This document shows positions 1 to 6,345 of a stretch of DNA of 7,910 nucleotides, one piece after another. Where the stretch lies: the NCBI GenBank assembly GCA_003455565.1, contig DMQW01000338.1, forward strand, positions 1 to 7,910, given 5' to 3'. The stretch is from Limisphaerales bacterium (GTDB lineage Bacteria; Verrucomicrobiota; Verrucomicrobiia; Limisphaerales; UBA11358). The notes beneath the pieces are model-generated. The model was given only the letters and a program-made list of their open reading frames with translations. It searched no databases and was not told the DNA's origin. A program made the position numbers and the translations under genes. Each line of letters opens with the position of its first letter. Position 1 is the first letter of the stretch.

Positions 1-40
1 TCAGGAGTCTCGTGGGCTCGGAGATGTGTATAAGAGACAG
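1..40. other. Sequencing adapter remnant (Nextera/Tn5 read-2 adapter), not genomic
   Basis: Bases 22-40 are exactly the 19-base Tn5 mosaic end used in Nextera libraries, AGATGTGTATAAGAGACAG. Bases 7-21 are the Nextera read-2 adapter sequence GTCTCGTGGGCTCGG. The six bases before it (TCAGGA) match, from memory, the last six bases of i7 index N704 as it lies in the adapter (GCTCAGGA). The junction at 40/41 falls inside the ispE reading frame, and reading through it adds the false peptide tail LLYTSPSPRDS. Untrimmed adapter at a contig end explains this fully. The genomic sequence starts at 41. Confidence 0.98.
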
Positions 41-384
41 AGTTCATTGAGCGCGAGCAGCGTGGTCGCCGCGTTGCCGCTGCCGCCGCCGAGTCCGGCG
101 GCGAGCGGAATTTTTTTCTCCAAGTGAATTTTTACGCCGTCGGAAATTTTCGCCGCCGCCAGAAAATTTGCCGCCGCGCGAAAAACCAGATTGCGCGCAT
201 CCGCCGGCAAAGTTGCATCGCTGCATGAAAGCTGGATGCTGTGGCCGCTGCGTTCAAAGGCCAGTTCGTCGCAAAAATTCACCGGCTGCATGACGGTTTC
301 GAGTTCGTGAAAGCCGTCGGCGCGCTGGCCGAGGATGTTCAGCAGCAGGTTGACTTTGCAGGGTGATGGTTTTTCGAGGCGCAT
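41..384 (-). CDS. ispE: 4-diphosphocytidyl-2-C-methyl-D-erythritol kinase, N-terminal fragment
   Basis: IspE is a cytosolic GHMP-family kinase that phosphorylates the 2-hydroxyl of CDP-methylerythritol in the non-mevalonate (MEP) route to isoprenoids. About 114 genuine codons are present. The N-terminus has the family opening KPSPCKVNLLLNILG (about residues 5-19) followed by RADGFHELETVM (21-32), which corresponds to the usual R.DGYHel.t.m block. The ATP-binding glycine-rich loop PLAAGLGGGSGNAA lies at about 93-106. Full-length IspE is about 280-290 residues, so more than half is lost at the adapter junction; residues read beyond 41 are adapter. The ATG at 384 starts at the expected place for the family, with no Shine-Dalgarno sequence before it. 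It lies downstream of the lipoprotein gene but behind a terminator (429-396), so it is probably transcribed separately, or only by read-through. Confidence 0.93.
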
Positions 385-395
385 GGCGGTTCACG

Positions 396-429
396 AAAGA
401 AAAACGCGCCAACAAAAATTGCTGGCGCG
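396..429 (-). terminator. Rho-independent terminator after the lipoprotein gene
   Basis: A perfect 7-base-pair GC-rich stem (CGCGCCA at 405-411 with TGGCGCG at 423-429) encloses an 11-base loop. Read on the minus strand, the stem is followed at once by TTTTTCTTT (404-396), the U-tract of an intrinsic terminator. It begins 22 bases past the stop codon of the lipoprotein gene, so it should end the tatA-tatC-lipoprotein transcript before ispE. The plus strand has no T-run after the stem, so the signal is one-directional. Confidence 0.82.
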
Positions 430-451
430 CGGGGCTAAAAGATTTTCACGT

Positions 452-886
452 TTAGTTGTCGAACACTTTGAAACGGCTGCCGGGAATGAACGGCGCGACG
501 TCCCCACCGCTGAAGCCGGTGTAGGTGTCGGTGTCAAACAACGGGTCGGAGAAGTGGCCGGGTTTGTAGCTCGTGGGGAAAACCGGGTCGGGCGCAAAAT
601 ATTTTGTCATAATCGGGTCGTAAGAAGGAATCGGGAACGTGGCGACTTCAAAAAGGCCAAGGCCGGCACGGCCCAGCGAACGGTTGAAGCCATGAACGAA
701 ACCGTAGTAGCCATAGCCGGGTCTTTCGACCACGCCGCTTTGTTCGATGCACTGGCGCATTTCGCCCCAGCGGACGAGTTCATAGGTGTTGCTCAAACCG
801 CGGCCAAGTTTTTGGTCAGGACCGGCGCAGCCGGCGGCAACCAACGCGGTGAGCATGGCAGCGAGAGGAAAAATAATTTTACGCAT
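452..886 (-). CDS. Exosortase-associated TIGR04073-like lipoprotein
   Basis: A 144-residue protein of unknown molecular function. It starts with a lipoprotein signal peptide: MRK, a hydrophobic stretch (4-18) and the cleavage region VAAGC with the modified cysteine at 20. The +2 residue is alanine rather than aspartate, which under the Lol rule suggests the outer membrane. The mature part begins KLGRGLSNTYEL (26-37) and ends the conserved region with RAGLGLFEVATFPIPSYD (about 73-90). From memory this KLGRGL...GxxE...TFPxP pattern is that of TIGR04073, a small family defined in exosortase-bearing Verrucomicrobia and relatives. The segment between is rich in Gly and Tyr (PGYGYYGFVHGF, 56-67). 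The ATG at 886 is preferred over a GTG at 925, because it places the signal peptide correctly and avoids overlapping tatC. It lies 25 bases after tatC and is probably cotranscribed with it. No exosortase or PEP-CTERM protein is visible in this window. The family call is by eye. Confidence 0.72.
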   Translation of the reverse strand: MRKIIFPLAAMLTALVAAGCAGPDQKLGRGLSNTYELVRWGEMRQCIEQSGVVERPGYGYYGFVHGFNRSLGRAGLGLFEVATFPIPSYDPIMTKYFAPDPVFPTSYKPGHFSDPLFDTDTYTGFSGGDVAPFIPGSRFKVFDN

Positions 887-911
887 ACGATTTCGGATTG
901 ATGTTTTGAAT

Positions 912-1913
912 TTACGCCGATTCACCGGCTTGTAAAGCGCGTTTTCGGTCGCGCCGTTCCCAATACCAGGCGATCCAGACGGTGACTTCGTAAAGAAATT
1001 GCAGCGGAATGAACATCAGAAGTTGCGTCACGACTTCGGGCGTGGTCAGCACCGCGCCGAGAACCATATTGATCACAATCATGTAGCGGCGCGCCTTGGA
1101 CAGCATGGAATAGTTCAGCACGCCAATTTTCACGAGCGTCAAGATCACCACCGGTAGTTCAAAACCCAGCCCCATGCCGAGCATGAATTTGCAGACGAAG
1201 CTGATGTATTCCTCCGCGCGCCACTGCGACGCGCCGAGGCCGAGCCAGTTGGAATATTTTTGCGAGGCGGCCAGCGCCACCGGCATCAAGGCGAAATAGC
1301 AAAAGCAGACGCCGGCTAAAAAAAGTCCGCCGCCGATGAACAGCGCGCGAAAAACATATTTTTGTTCGCGCATTTTCAGCGCGGGAAAAACGAACGAGAT
1401 GATAAAATAAAAAATGAACGGCGCGGCCAGCACGAGTCCGCCGTAAAATGCGACTTGAATCGCTACGAAAAATCCGCCCGCCGGACTTAAATTGACCAGC
1501 TCGATTTGCATTCGTTGCGCTTCGTCCGCCGTCGTCGCGTTGGAGTCAACGTGCCAGCCGAGGATTTGATTGGTGCCGAGCGTGAGCGGTTCAACCGTGA
1601 CGGCGACAAAGCGGTTCGTGCCGAGGCTTAAAGATTTCTCCTGCGCCTCTGAAAGGTGAAAATGCCCCAAACGGTTCGTGCCGAAGCTGACGGTGACAAT
1701 TTGATTTGTGCCGGGATAACTGACCGTTACGCGCGTCAGCGGCCATTTGATGACGGCCATAACATAGTTGGCACCGATCAAACAAACGAGCATTGCCAGC
1801 CCCAGAGACACGCTGGTCTTAACGAGCACCCAGCGAAAATCTTCGAGATGCTCCAAAAAAGATTTTACCGGCCCGCCGCCGTCCTCCGGCGGTTCTGAAG
1901 AAAAATCGGCCAT
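912..1913 (-). CDS. tatC: Sec-independent protein translocase TatC, with enlarged first periplasmic loop
   Basis: TatC is the six-helix inner-membrane receptor of the twin-arginine translocase, which exports folded proteins. At 333 residues it is longer than the usual ~250. The cytoplasmic N-terminus has HLEDFR (22-27), matching the HLEELR signal-peptide-binding motif, with Asp25 where E. coli has Glu15. TM1 is about 31-54. The segment FYFIISFVFPALKMRE (168-183) matches the E. coli region with Phe94 and Glu103 (here Phe174 and Glu183). FELPV (251-255) carries the conserved TM4 glutamate (Glu252), and LTTPEVVTQ (289-297) matches LTPPDVFSQ. The extra length is between TM1 and TM2: about residues 60-140 form an unusual periplasmic insertion with four GTN(Q/R) motifs at 68, 78, 98 and 113. 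The gene follows tatA by 29 bases. All core residues are kept, so it should be functional. The role of the insertion is unknown. Confidence 0.96.
   Translation of the reverse strand: MADFSSEPPEDGGGPVKSFLEHLEDFRWVLVKTSVSLGLAMLVCLIGANYVMAVIKWPLTRVTVSYPGTNQIVTVSFGTNRLGHFHLSEAQEKSLSLGTNRFVAVTVEPLTLGTNQILGWHVDSNATTADEAQRMQIELVNLSPAGGFFVAIQVAFYGGLVLAAPFIFYFIISFVFPALKMREQKYVFRALFIGGGLFLAGVCFCYFALMPVALAASQKYSNWLGLGASQWRAEEYISFVCKFMLGMGLGFELPVVILTLVKIGVLNYSMLSKARRYMIVINMVLGAVLTTPEVVTQLLMFIPLQFLYEVTVWIAWYWERRDRKRALQAGESA
1591..1722. repeat. Degenerate repeat encoding GTN motifs inside tatC
   Basis: Four related segments in the tatC insertion each encode a hydrophobic residue or proline, then Gly-Thr-Asn, then Gln or Arg. 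The two closest copies, at 1611-1627 and 1671-1687, share CGGTTCGTGCCGA and are spaced exactly 60 bases apart; the outer copies near 1570 and 1708 are more diverged. At the protein level the spacing of the motifs is 10, 20 and 15 residues, all multiples of five. This suggests internal duplication of short beta-strand-like units. It is a by-eye call on degenerate copies. Confidence 0.5.
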
Positions 1914-1942
1914 GAAAAAACTGCGGCTGAAAAATCAGGCCG

Positions 1943-2218
1943 TCAGATGACTTTTGTCTCCGGCGGCTGCGGCTGCGGCTGCGATTGCGCGGTAATGTTG
2001 GTAGGCGGAAGTTTTTGAGCGGGCGTCACGGTCGTGGCGGTGTCGGCATTTTGGATTTCATCCGTAACTTCGCGCGTGGCTTTCTTAAACTCGTTGATGC
2101 CCTTGCCCAGACCTTTGGCCAGTTCGGGAATTTTTTTCGCGCCGAACATGATCAAAACAATGGCCAGAATCAAAACGACCTGCATTCCACCCGGCGCCCA
2201 TGCGAATATTGTATTCAT
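1943..2218 (-). CDS. tatA: Twin-arginine translocase pore subunit TatA/TatE family
   Basis: A 91-residue single-pass inner-membrane protein that assembles around TatBC complexes to let folded proteins pass. The layout is typical: a short N-terminus, one membrane helix (about 10-25), the FG hinge at 25-26, then the amphipathic helix KKIPELAKGLGKGINEFKKA (28-47) and a disordered tail. Gln13 lies 12 residues before the hinge Phe, as Gln8 does in E. coli TatA. TatB usually has Glu there, which favours TatA over TatB. The tail is rich in Gln and Pro (QSQPQPQPP, 78-86), encoded by a small GGCTGC hexamer run (1965-1982). No separate tatB is present, so this may be a two-component TatA-TatC system in which TatA does both jobs, or tatB lies elsewhere. 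The ATG at 2218 is preceded by an A/T-rich leader without a Shine-Dalgarno sequence. Confidence 0.93.
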   Translation of the reverse strand: MNTIFAWAPGGMQVVLILAIVLIMFGAKKIPELAKGLGKGINEFKKATREVTDEIQNADTATTVTPAQKLPPTNITAQSQPQPQPPETKVI

Positions 2219-2305
2219 AAAATTTATTAGAACCTGTCAGCAGCCTACGTCTGCTTGCTTAAATAGTAAAGGAACAAAAAACGGGCGGTCGCGTCCGGTT
2301 TTGAA

Positions 2306-2334
2306 CGGAGCGCGAGTTGTCCCAACTCGCAGCG
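2306..2334 (+). repeat. Palindromic dispersed repeat, copy 1 (REP-like)
   Basis: A 29-base unit begins CGGAGC and contains a perfect 8-base-pair hairpin, GCGAGTTG (2312-2319) with CAACTCGC (2323-2330), closed by a three-base loop TCC. A second copy lies in opposite orientation at 2391-2419 and agrees at 23 of 29 positions. Neither strand has a T-run after this hairpin, so it is not an ordinary terminator. It lies between the pal terminator and the tatA start. Confidence 0.75.
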
Positions 2335-2390
2335 TCTTCGCCAGACCTGATGGTGTGGGTTTTATCCGGGCGCGTGTCTAACTGCCCACG

Positions 2391-2419
2391 CGTTGCGGAT
2401 TGAGACAATCCGCGCTCCG
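2391..2419 (-). repeat. Palindromic dispersed repeat, copy 2, inverted
   Basis: Read on the minus strand this unit matches copy 1 (2306-2334) at 23 of 29 positions. Its hairpin is GCGGATTG (2395-2402) with CAATCCGC (2406-2413), again 8 perfect pairs and a three-base loop. Two base pairs of the stem differ from copy 1, and both partners changed together, so pairing is preserved. The outer arms CGGAGCGCG (2306-2314) and CGCGCTCCG (2411-2419) can also pair, so the two units together could form one large cruciform of 114 bases, as in paired REP/BIME elements. Confidence 0.75.
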
Positions 2420-2430
2420 ACCGAACAACA

Positions 2431-2457
2431 AAAAAGGCCGCGTTCGCACGCGGCCTT
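2431..2457 (-). terminator. Rho-independent terminator of the tol-pal operon
   Basis: A perfect 9-base-pair stem, AAGGCCGCG (2434-2442) with CGCGGCCTT (2449-2457), has a six-base loop. On the minus strand it runs into TTTTTTTGTTGTT, a clear U-tract. It starts 21 bases after the pal stop codon, the expected place for the end of the operon. On the plus strand the stem is followed only by TTGAAAG, so it acts mainly on the minus strand. Confidence 0.9.
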
Positions 2458-2478
2458 GAAAGTTGAATGTTTCCGAAA

Positions 2479-3090
2479 TCAAACGCCCGCTTTCGGATGG
2501 AGCAGGATGAAATCGCCGCGACGGTTTTTCGCCCAGGCGGCTTCGTCGTGGCCGGAGTCGGCGGGCTTGTCCTTGCCGTAGCTGATGGTGCGGACGCGCG
2601 ACGGGTCAACGCCCGCCTTGGCCAGAGCTTCGCGGAGCGCGAGCGCGCGGCGTTCGCCAAGCGAGCGATTGTATTCTTCCGTGCCACGTTCGTCGCAGTT
2701 GCCTTCGATGAGCAGCTTGTCGCCGGCGTTCGACGCGAGCGCCGAAGCGACGGCAGAAATGTTTGATTCCTCACCTTTTTTCACCGTCGCGCTATCGAAG
2801 TCAAAGTGAACCGTGTAAGCCGCGAGCGCAGCTGGATCTTTGATCATGCCATCAAACATATCCAAACCAGCCGTGCTAAGGCTGCCGGGCTTGTCGTTGA
2901 AACCGGGACCGTTGCCGTTATCAATCGGCTGTCCGGACGGCAGTGTGCCGGGACCAGTTTCACCACCAACAATCTGTTGGTTGCGACCGGGTATAATCGT
3001 GGTTTTGGGCGTTCCTTTTTTGCAGCCGGTGGAAGCCAGGGTCGCGGCGAGCGCGATGACCAGCGGAAAAACTAATTTGTTCATTTTCAT
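2479..3090 (-). CDS. pal: Peptidoglycan-associated lipoprotein Pal
   Basis: Pal is the outer-membrane lipoprotein that binds peptidoglycan and TolB in the Tol-Pal system. It has 203 residues. The lipoprotein signal ends in LASTGC, with the modified cysteine at 23. A Gly/Pro/Asn-rich linker follows (about 30-75), then an OmpA-like domain from about 90: VHFDFDSATV (94-103), the peptidoglycan-binding core IEGNCDERGTEEYN (128-141), SLGERRALALREAL (143-156) and the closing AKNRRGDF (187-194). The Asp and Arg expected to hold diaminopimelate are present. Most Pal proteins have GHCDERGT; here His is replaced by Asn130-131 context (GNCDERGT). The frame is open upstream to 3333, but that would overlap tolB and bury the signal peptide. 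ATG 3090 is used; ATG 3084, two codons later, is an equal alternative. It is the last gene of the operon, 52 bases after tolB. Confidence 0.95.
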   Translation of the reverse strand: MKMNKLVFPLVIALAATLASTGCKKGTPKTTIIPGRNQQIVGGETGPGTLPSGQPIDNGNGPGFNDKPGSLSTAGLDMFDGMIKDPAALAAYTVHFDFDSATVKKGEESNISAVASALASNAGDKLLIEGNCDERGTEEYNRSLGERRALALREALAKAGVDPSRVRTISYGKDKPADSGHDEAAWAKNRRGDFILLHPKAGV

Positions 3091-3142
3091 ATTTTCGGTT
3101 GTGTTAAAAGTTGCGGTTAAAATTGTGTGACGACTTGGAAAA

Positions 3143-4315
3143 TCATTTCGCCCAGGCGGGCTGGGAATTGCTTCCGTTCGCTCGCAGACAATCCTTGTAT
3201 TGTTTGGTGAAGACGTCAAGCACAGATAACACTTGACGATGGCCGATTTCATGGTTGAAGACAAGCGTCCGCGAGTTCGGCGCCCATGACGGATTTTGCC
3301 CCGCCACCAGCACCGTTGGCGGCAGGCTGCCATCCACCGGCATCACGCAGATGTCGAAATCGCGCGCCTGCCGCGTGAACGCAATCCACTTGCCATCCGG
3401 CGACCAGTCGGGTTCCGTCGGGTTGGAAACGCCGGCGGTGTTCAGCGTTTTAACCGGCCCGCCGCTCGCGGAAACTTTGGCGAGCCGGCGGCGTTCGGCA
3501 ATTTTTGTCGCGAAACAAATCCATTGTCCATCGTTCGACCAGGTCGGCGAGGAATCTTCCAGCCCGGTCGTCAGGCGTTTCAAATTGGTGCCGTCCGCGT
3601 TGCAAACCCAGACGTTCGGACTGCCTGCCTTGCTCAAAATCATCGCCACCTTCGCGCCGTCCGGCGACACCGCCGCGCTCGTATTCAAGCCGGAATAACC
3701 CGCCACCACGCGCCGCTGGCCGCCCGACAGGCTGTGATAAAAAATGTCCGGATTGCCGCGCGCGTAGCTCGTATAATAAACCGCCAGCTTGCCCGGCACC
3801 CACGCCGGTTTCGCCACGATGGCATTGTCCGACGTGATGGATTGCTTGTTGTAACCATCGAAATCGGCCACAAAAATTTCACCATTGCCGCTGGCTGATT
3901 GCGACTTGAACGCGATCTTCGTCTGGCCGATGCCCTTTTTATTTTGGATCGTTTGCACGATGTCGTCCGCGAACGCGTGCGCCTGCCGCCGCACGCTTGC
4001 GCCGTTGTAGCTGCGCGACAACACGACTTTTTTGGCAAACTTGTCCGTCACGCGCCCCGAAACGTCGCCCGCGCTGCTGCCGCTGATTTGATACTGCGCG
4101 GCGTCCGGCGCGACGAAGCTGAAGCCCTGGACGAAAAGGTCAAATTTCAAAACCTCCGCCGCCTCGCCCGTGAAACCGTCGAGCGAAACGGGAATGGGTT
4201 TCGTCTGGCCAAGAACATTGATGGTGGAAACAATTTGAATATCCTGCGCGTGTGCGCCATGAAGCGCGACAGCGACGAGGCCGATAGTTAGAAAGTTGAG
4301 AATTAATTTTTTCAT
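3143..4315 (-). CDS. tolB: Tol-Pal system periplasmic propeller protein TolB
   Basis: TolB is a periplasmic protein that moves between Pal and TolA, controlling how Pal binds peptidoglycan. It has 390 residues, somewhat shorter than the usual ~430. A Sec signal peptide covers 1-23, with likely cleavage after AHA. The N-terminal domain (about 24-130) is the part that looks shortened. A beta-propeller follows, made of WD40-like/PD40 blades: SPDGAKVAMILS (217-228), NADGTNLKRLTTG (239-251), WSNDGQWICFAT (259-270), WSPDGKWIAFTR (304-315) and WAPNSRTLVFNH (344-355). The NADGTNLKRLT and SPDG signatures are typical of TolB. Its ATG overlaps the stop codon of the tolA-like gene (ATGA at 4312-4315), so translation is probably coupled. 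Position before pal strengthens the call over a generic PD40 protein. Confidence 0.94.
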   Translation of the reverse strand: MKKLILNFLTIGLVAVALHGAHAQDIQIVSTINVLGQTKPIPVSLDGFTGEAAEVLKFDLFVQGFSFVAPDAAQYQISGSSAGDVSGRVTDKFAKKVVLSRSYNGASVRRQAHAFADDIVQTIQNKKGIGQTKIAFKSQSASGNGEIFVADFDGYNKQSITSDNAIVAKPAWVPGKLAVYYTSYARGNPDIFYHSLSGGQRRVVAGYSGLNTSAAVSPDGAKVAMILSKAGSPNVWVCNADGTNLKRLTTGLEDSSPTWSNDGQWICFATKIAERRRLAKVSASGGPVKTLNTAGVSNPTEPDWSPDGKWIAFTRQARDFDICVMPVDGSLPPTVLVAGQNPSWAPNSRTLVFNHEIGHRQVLSVLDVFTKQYKDCLRANGSNSQPAWAK

Positions 4316-5154
4316 CCGAGCATCCGTTTCGATTTAAGGTTGAAGTTGATTATGAATGTCTTTTCTTTTTCTTTCGAGCCGTCCGGAAACGGCGCGATGA
4401 AAGTCACACGGTCAAGCGTCCGCTGCACACTGCGATCCACGCTGGCATCGCCCGACGGCGTCAGCATCCGCGAGGATAAAACCGTGCCGTCGCGCGCGAT
4501 AGTCACGCTGACGCGCGTGTTCGCGTCGTCGCTGGCCGCATCGTCCGGCGTGCGCCACTCGCGTTCATAAATACTTTTGACGACCGAAGCGTAATTCGCA
4601 TACGACACGCTGCTGGCACCGGGCATTTCAACGGTCGTCGCCGACGAGGAATTTTCTTTGATGGAAGTAAGCGCGCTCTTAAAAGCTTTCAATCGTTGAT
4701 CGCGCAAACGCTTTTGTTCCTTCGCCGCGTTCTCGGCCTCGCTGTTGTCTGTATTTTTCGGCGGCGTCTTGCGGACAATCGGTTTGAGGTCCGGCTTGAT
4801 AATATGTTCCGGCGGCTTCGTCGAAGGTTTAACCACCGGCTTTAAATCATCCGGCGGAAGTTTGTCCGGCGGCTTCACCGGCTCCGGTTTCACCACCGGC
4901 TTCGGCGGTTCCGGCGTGGGCTGCGGCTGCGGTTCCGGCGGTTTTACAATGGGCGTGGGCGGTGGTGGCTGCGCAGCTTTCACGCCACTGCTGAAGGCCG
5001 CATCTATCAAGTTCGCAGGAATCACCTCCAGCACCTGCGTATCATCCATCTTCGGTTTCGCTGTGAAGAAACCGGGGCCGACGAGCAAAATCACCAGCAG
5101 CAACAGGTGAAAACCTGCCGTGGCGATGAGACATTTTTTTTGCAGCCGGTTCAT
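4312..5154 (-). CDS. tolA: TonB/TolA-family energy-transducing protein (TolA equivalent)
   Basis: A 280-residue inner-membrane anchored protein that should link the TolQR motor to TolB/Pal. One membrane helix lies near the N-terminus (about 9-29). It holds Thr12-x3-His16, which resembles the Ser-x3-His motif that TonB and TolA use to contact ExbBD/TolQR, with Thr in place of Ser. A long Pro/Lys-rich rod follows (about 62-133, with KP, PEP and PQPQ units), as in TonB; E. coli TolA has an alanine-rich helix instead. A charged, probably helical stretch (138-168) leads to a TonB/TolA C-terminal domain (about 183-280) with the pattern VSVTIARDGTVLSSRML (215-231). By domain style it is TonB-like; by operon position it is TolA. 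It overlaps tolR by four bases (ATGA, 5151-5154) and tolB by four (4312-4315). Confidence 0.88.
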   Translation of the reverse strand: MNRLQKKCLIATAGFHLLLLVILLVGPGFFTAKPKMDDTQVLEVIPANLIDAAFSSGVKAAQPPPPTPIVKPPEPQPQPTPEPPKPVVKPEPVKPPDKLPPDDLKPVVKPSTKPPEHIIKPDLKPIVRKTPPKNTDNSEAENAAKEQKRLRDQRLKAFKSALTSIKENSSSATTVEMPGASSVSYANYASVVKSIYEREWRTPDDAASDDANTRVSVTIARDGTVLSSRMLTPSGDASVDRSVQRTLDRVTFIAPFPDGSKEKEKTFIINFNLKSKRMLG

Positions 5155-5570
5155 CGGTTGGGTGTCGGGTCGGTGCGCAGCGAGTAACGCGTGATGTTGT
5201 TCTTCTGGCAGCCGTCAATCAATTGCGCGACCAAATCGTAACGGCAATCCTTGTCGGCGCGGATGTAAACGACGAGGTTCGGATTCGCCCGCGATTCCTG
5301 TGCGAGCTGCAAAATAATTTGTGGTAGCGACAATCGCTTTTTATCGAGCGCGTAATTGCCAGCCGTGGAAATTTCGACGGTGCGGATGTCAGACTTGTTC
5401 AGTTTTTTCTCCGCCGTGCCGCCGTGCGGCAATTTCATATTGATGCTCTGCTCCAGCAGCGGCGTGGTAATGATGAAGATGATGAGCAGCACAAACGCCA
5501 GGTCGAGCAGCGGCGTGATGTTGATCTCGCTCAAAGTGACCAGATGACTGCGTTGTGAAAATCTGCGCAT
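5151..5570 (-). CDS. tolR: ExbD/TolR family motor protein
   Basis: TolR is the single-pass subunit of the TolQR proton channel. It has 139 residues, the family's usual length. The N-terminal SEINITPLLDLAFVLLIIF (14-32) is the ExbD/TolR signature. Asp23, in the membrane helix, sits at the same number as the essential proton-carrying Asp23 of E. coli TolR. A periplasmic domain covers about 45-139, including VVYIRADKDCRY (100-111) and the following helix DLVAQLIDGCQ, typical of the TolR/ExbD fold. It lies 12 bases after tolQ and overlaps the tolA-like start. Cysteines at 109 and 121 are not a family feature I recognise. Confidence 0.94.
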   Translation of the reverse strand: MRRFSQRSHLVTLSEINITPLLDLAFVLLIIFIITTPLLEQSINMKLPHGGTAEKKLNKSDIRTVEISTAGNYALDKKRLSLPQIILQLAQESRANPNLVVYIRADKDCRYDLVAQLIDGCQKNNITRYSLRTDPTPNR

Positions 5571-5582
5571 CGCCGGAAAAAT

Positions 5583-6305
5583 TTATTCGTCCGCAAGATA
5601 CTCCGTTTCCATCCGTGAAACGAGTTCCTGCGCGAAGTTGTCCAGTTCCACCGTGAACGCCCGCAGGTTATGCACGAGCCAGTTGTAGCCGAACATCGAG
5701 GGAATCGCCACGAGCAGGCCGGCGACCGTCGTGATGAGCGCCGCCGAAACGCCCGGGGCCATCGCCGCCATCGTGGCCGAGCCTTGTTGCGCGATGCCGG
5801 CGAACGTGCTCATCACGCCCCAGACCGTGCCGAGCAAGCCGATAAACGGCGCGCCGCTCACCGCAATCGCCAGCAAAATCAAACCCGATTCCAGTTTCAA
5901 AGATTCCTGCGCGACGACATTTTCGATGGCGCGCTTGGTGTGTTCCATGTTTTTGATGGTGACATTCGGCTTGCGCTGGTCGCCCGGCCCGCGCAACCGC
6001 GCTTCGAGCTGCACGCAGCCGGCCTGATAAACGGCGTAGAGCGGACAGCCGTCCACCTGCAATTTGCGGTCAAACATATCCAGCACGGTTTTCTGCGCGC
6101 GGAATTCCTCGCCGAAGTAGCGGTTCAATTTCTGCGCGCGGCGCATTTGAATCGCCTTATAGATCATCATCCACCACGCGGCGATGGAAAAAATGATGAG
6201 AAAGACGATGATGGCTTTGGCTTCCACCGTCGCCTGATCCCAGACGTAAAGGAGTTCGGGCTGATTGGCAGCCGCTCCCACGAGAGTAAAAGGTAACCCG
6301 CTCAT
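5583..6305 (-). CDS. tolQ: MotA/TolQ/ExbB proton channel family protein
   Basis: TolQ forms the multi-subunit ring around TolR dimers that converts the proton gradient into movement. It has 240 residues and three membrane helices, at about 31-49, 140-163 and 184-206. The conserved blocks are SGAPFIGLLGTVWGVM (150-165) and SAALITTVAGLLVAIPSMFGYN (187-208). Thr160 and Thr193 match the channel threonines of E. coli TolQ (Thr145 and Thr178). The cytoplasmic loop between helices 1 and 2 is intact. ExbB is the alternative name for the family; the complete tol-pal gene order downstream supports TolQ. As first gene of the operon it follows a predicted promoter (6411-6383). The ATG at 6305 has an A/T-rich leader and no Shine-Dalgarno sequence. 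Confidence 0.94.
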   Translation of the reverse strand: MSGLPFTLVGAAANQPELLYVWDQATVEAKAIIVFLIIFSIAAWWMMIYKAIQMRRAQKLNRYFGEEFRAQKTVLDMFDRKLQVDGCPLYAVYQAGCVQLEARLRGPGDQRKPNVTIKNMEHTKRAIENVVAQESLKLESGLILLAIAVSGAPFIGLLGTVWGVMSTFAGIAQQGSATMAAMAPGVSAALITTVAGLLVAIPSMFGYNWLVHNLRAFTVELDNFAQELVSRMETEYLADE

Positions 6306-6345
6306 AAAATTAAAAACTTGGTGGTGAGGAACCGGTTTTGGCCAA

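Noticed and set aside
41..384. ispE as a naturally truncated gene or pseudogene
   Set aside because: The truncation coincides exactly with adapter sequence, so it is technical.
335..901. Plus-strand open frame of 188 codons
   Set aside because: It lies antisense over the ispE start, a terminator and the lipoprotein gene. Its Arg/Gly/Ala-rich composition is typical of a shadow frame and no motif is recognisable.
887..925. GTG start at 925 for the lipoprotein gene
   Set aside because: It overlaps the tatC end and places 13 residues before the signal peptide that begins properly at ATG 886.
2219..2305. Promoter for tatA
   Set aside because: The best minus-strand match (TTTACT-17-TAGGCT) fits the -10 consensus at only 3 of 6 positions, so I do not call it, although a promoter is expected in this gap.
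2306..2419. Repeat hairpins as terminators, or the pair as a mini CRISPR
   Set aside because: No T-run follows either hairpin, the two copies are inverted rather than direct, and there are no regular spacers.
3091..3333. N-terminal extension of pal to an ATG at 3333
   Set aside because: It would overlap tolB by about 190 bases and put 81 unlikely residues before a good lipoprotein signal peptide.
5670..6296. Plus-strand open frame of 208 codons opposite tolQ
   Set aside because: The His/Arg-rich product shows no domain; tolQ on the other strand has clear family motifs over the whole length.
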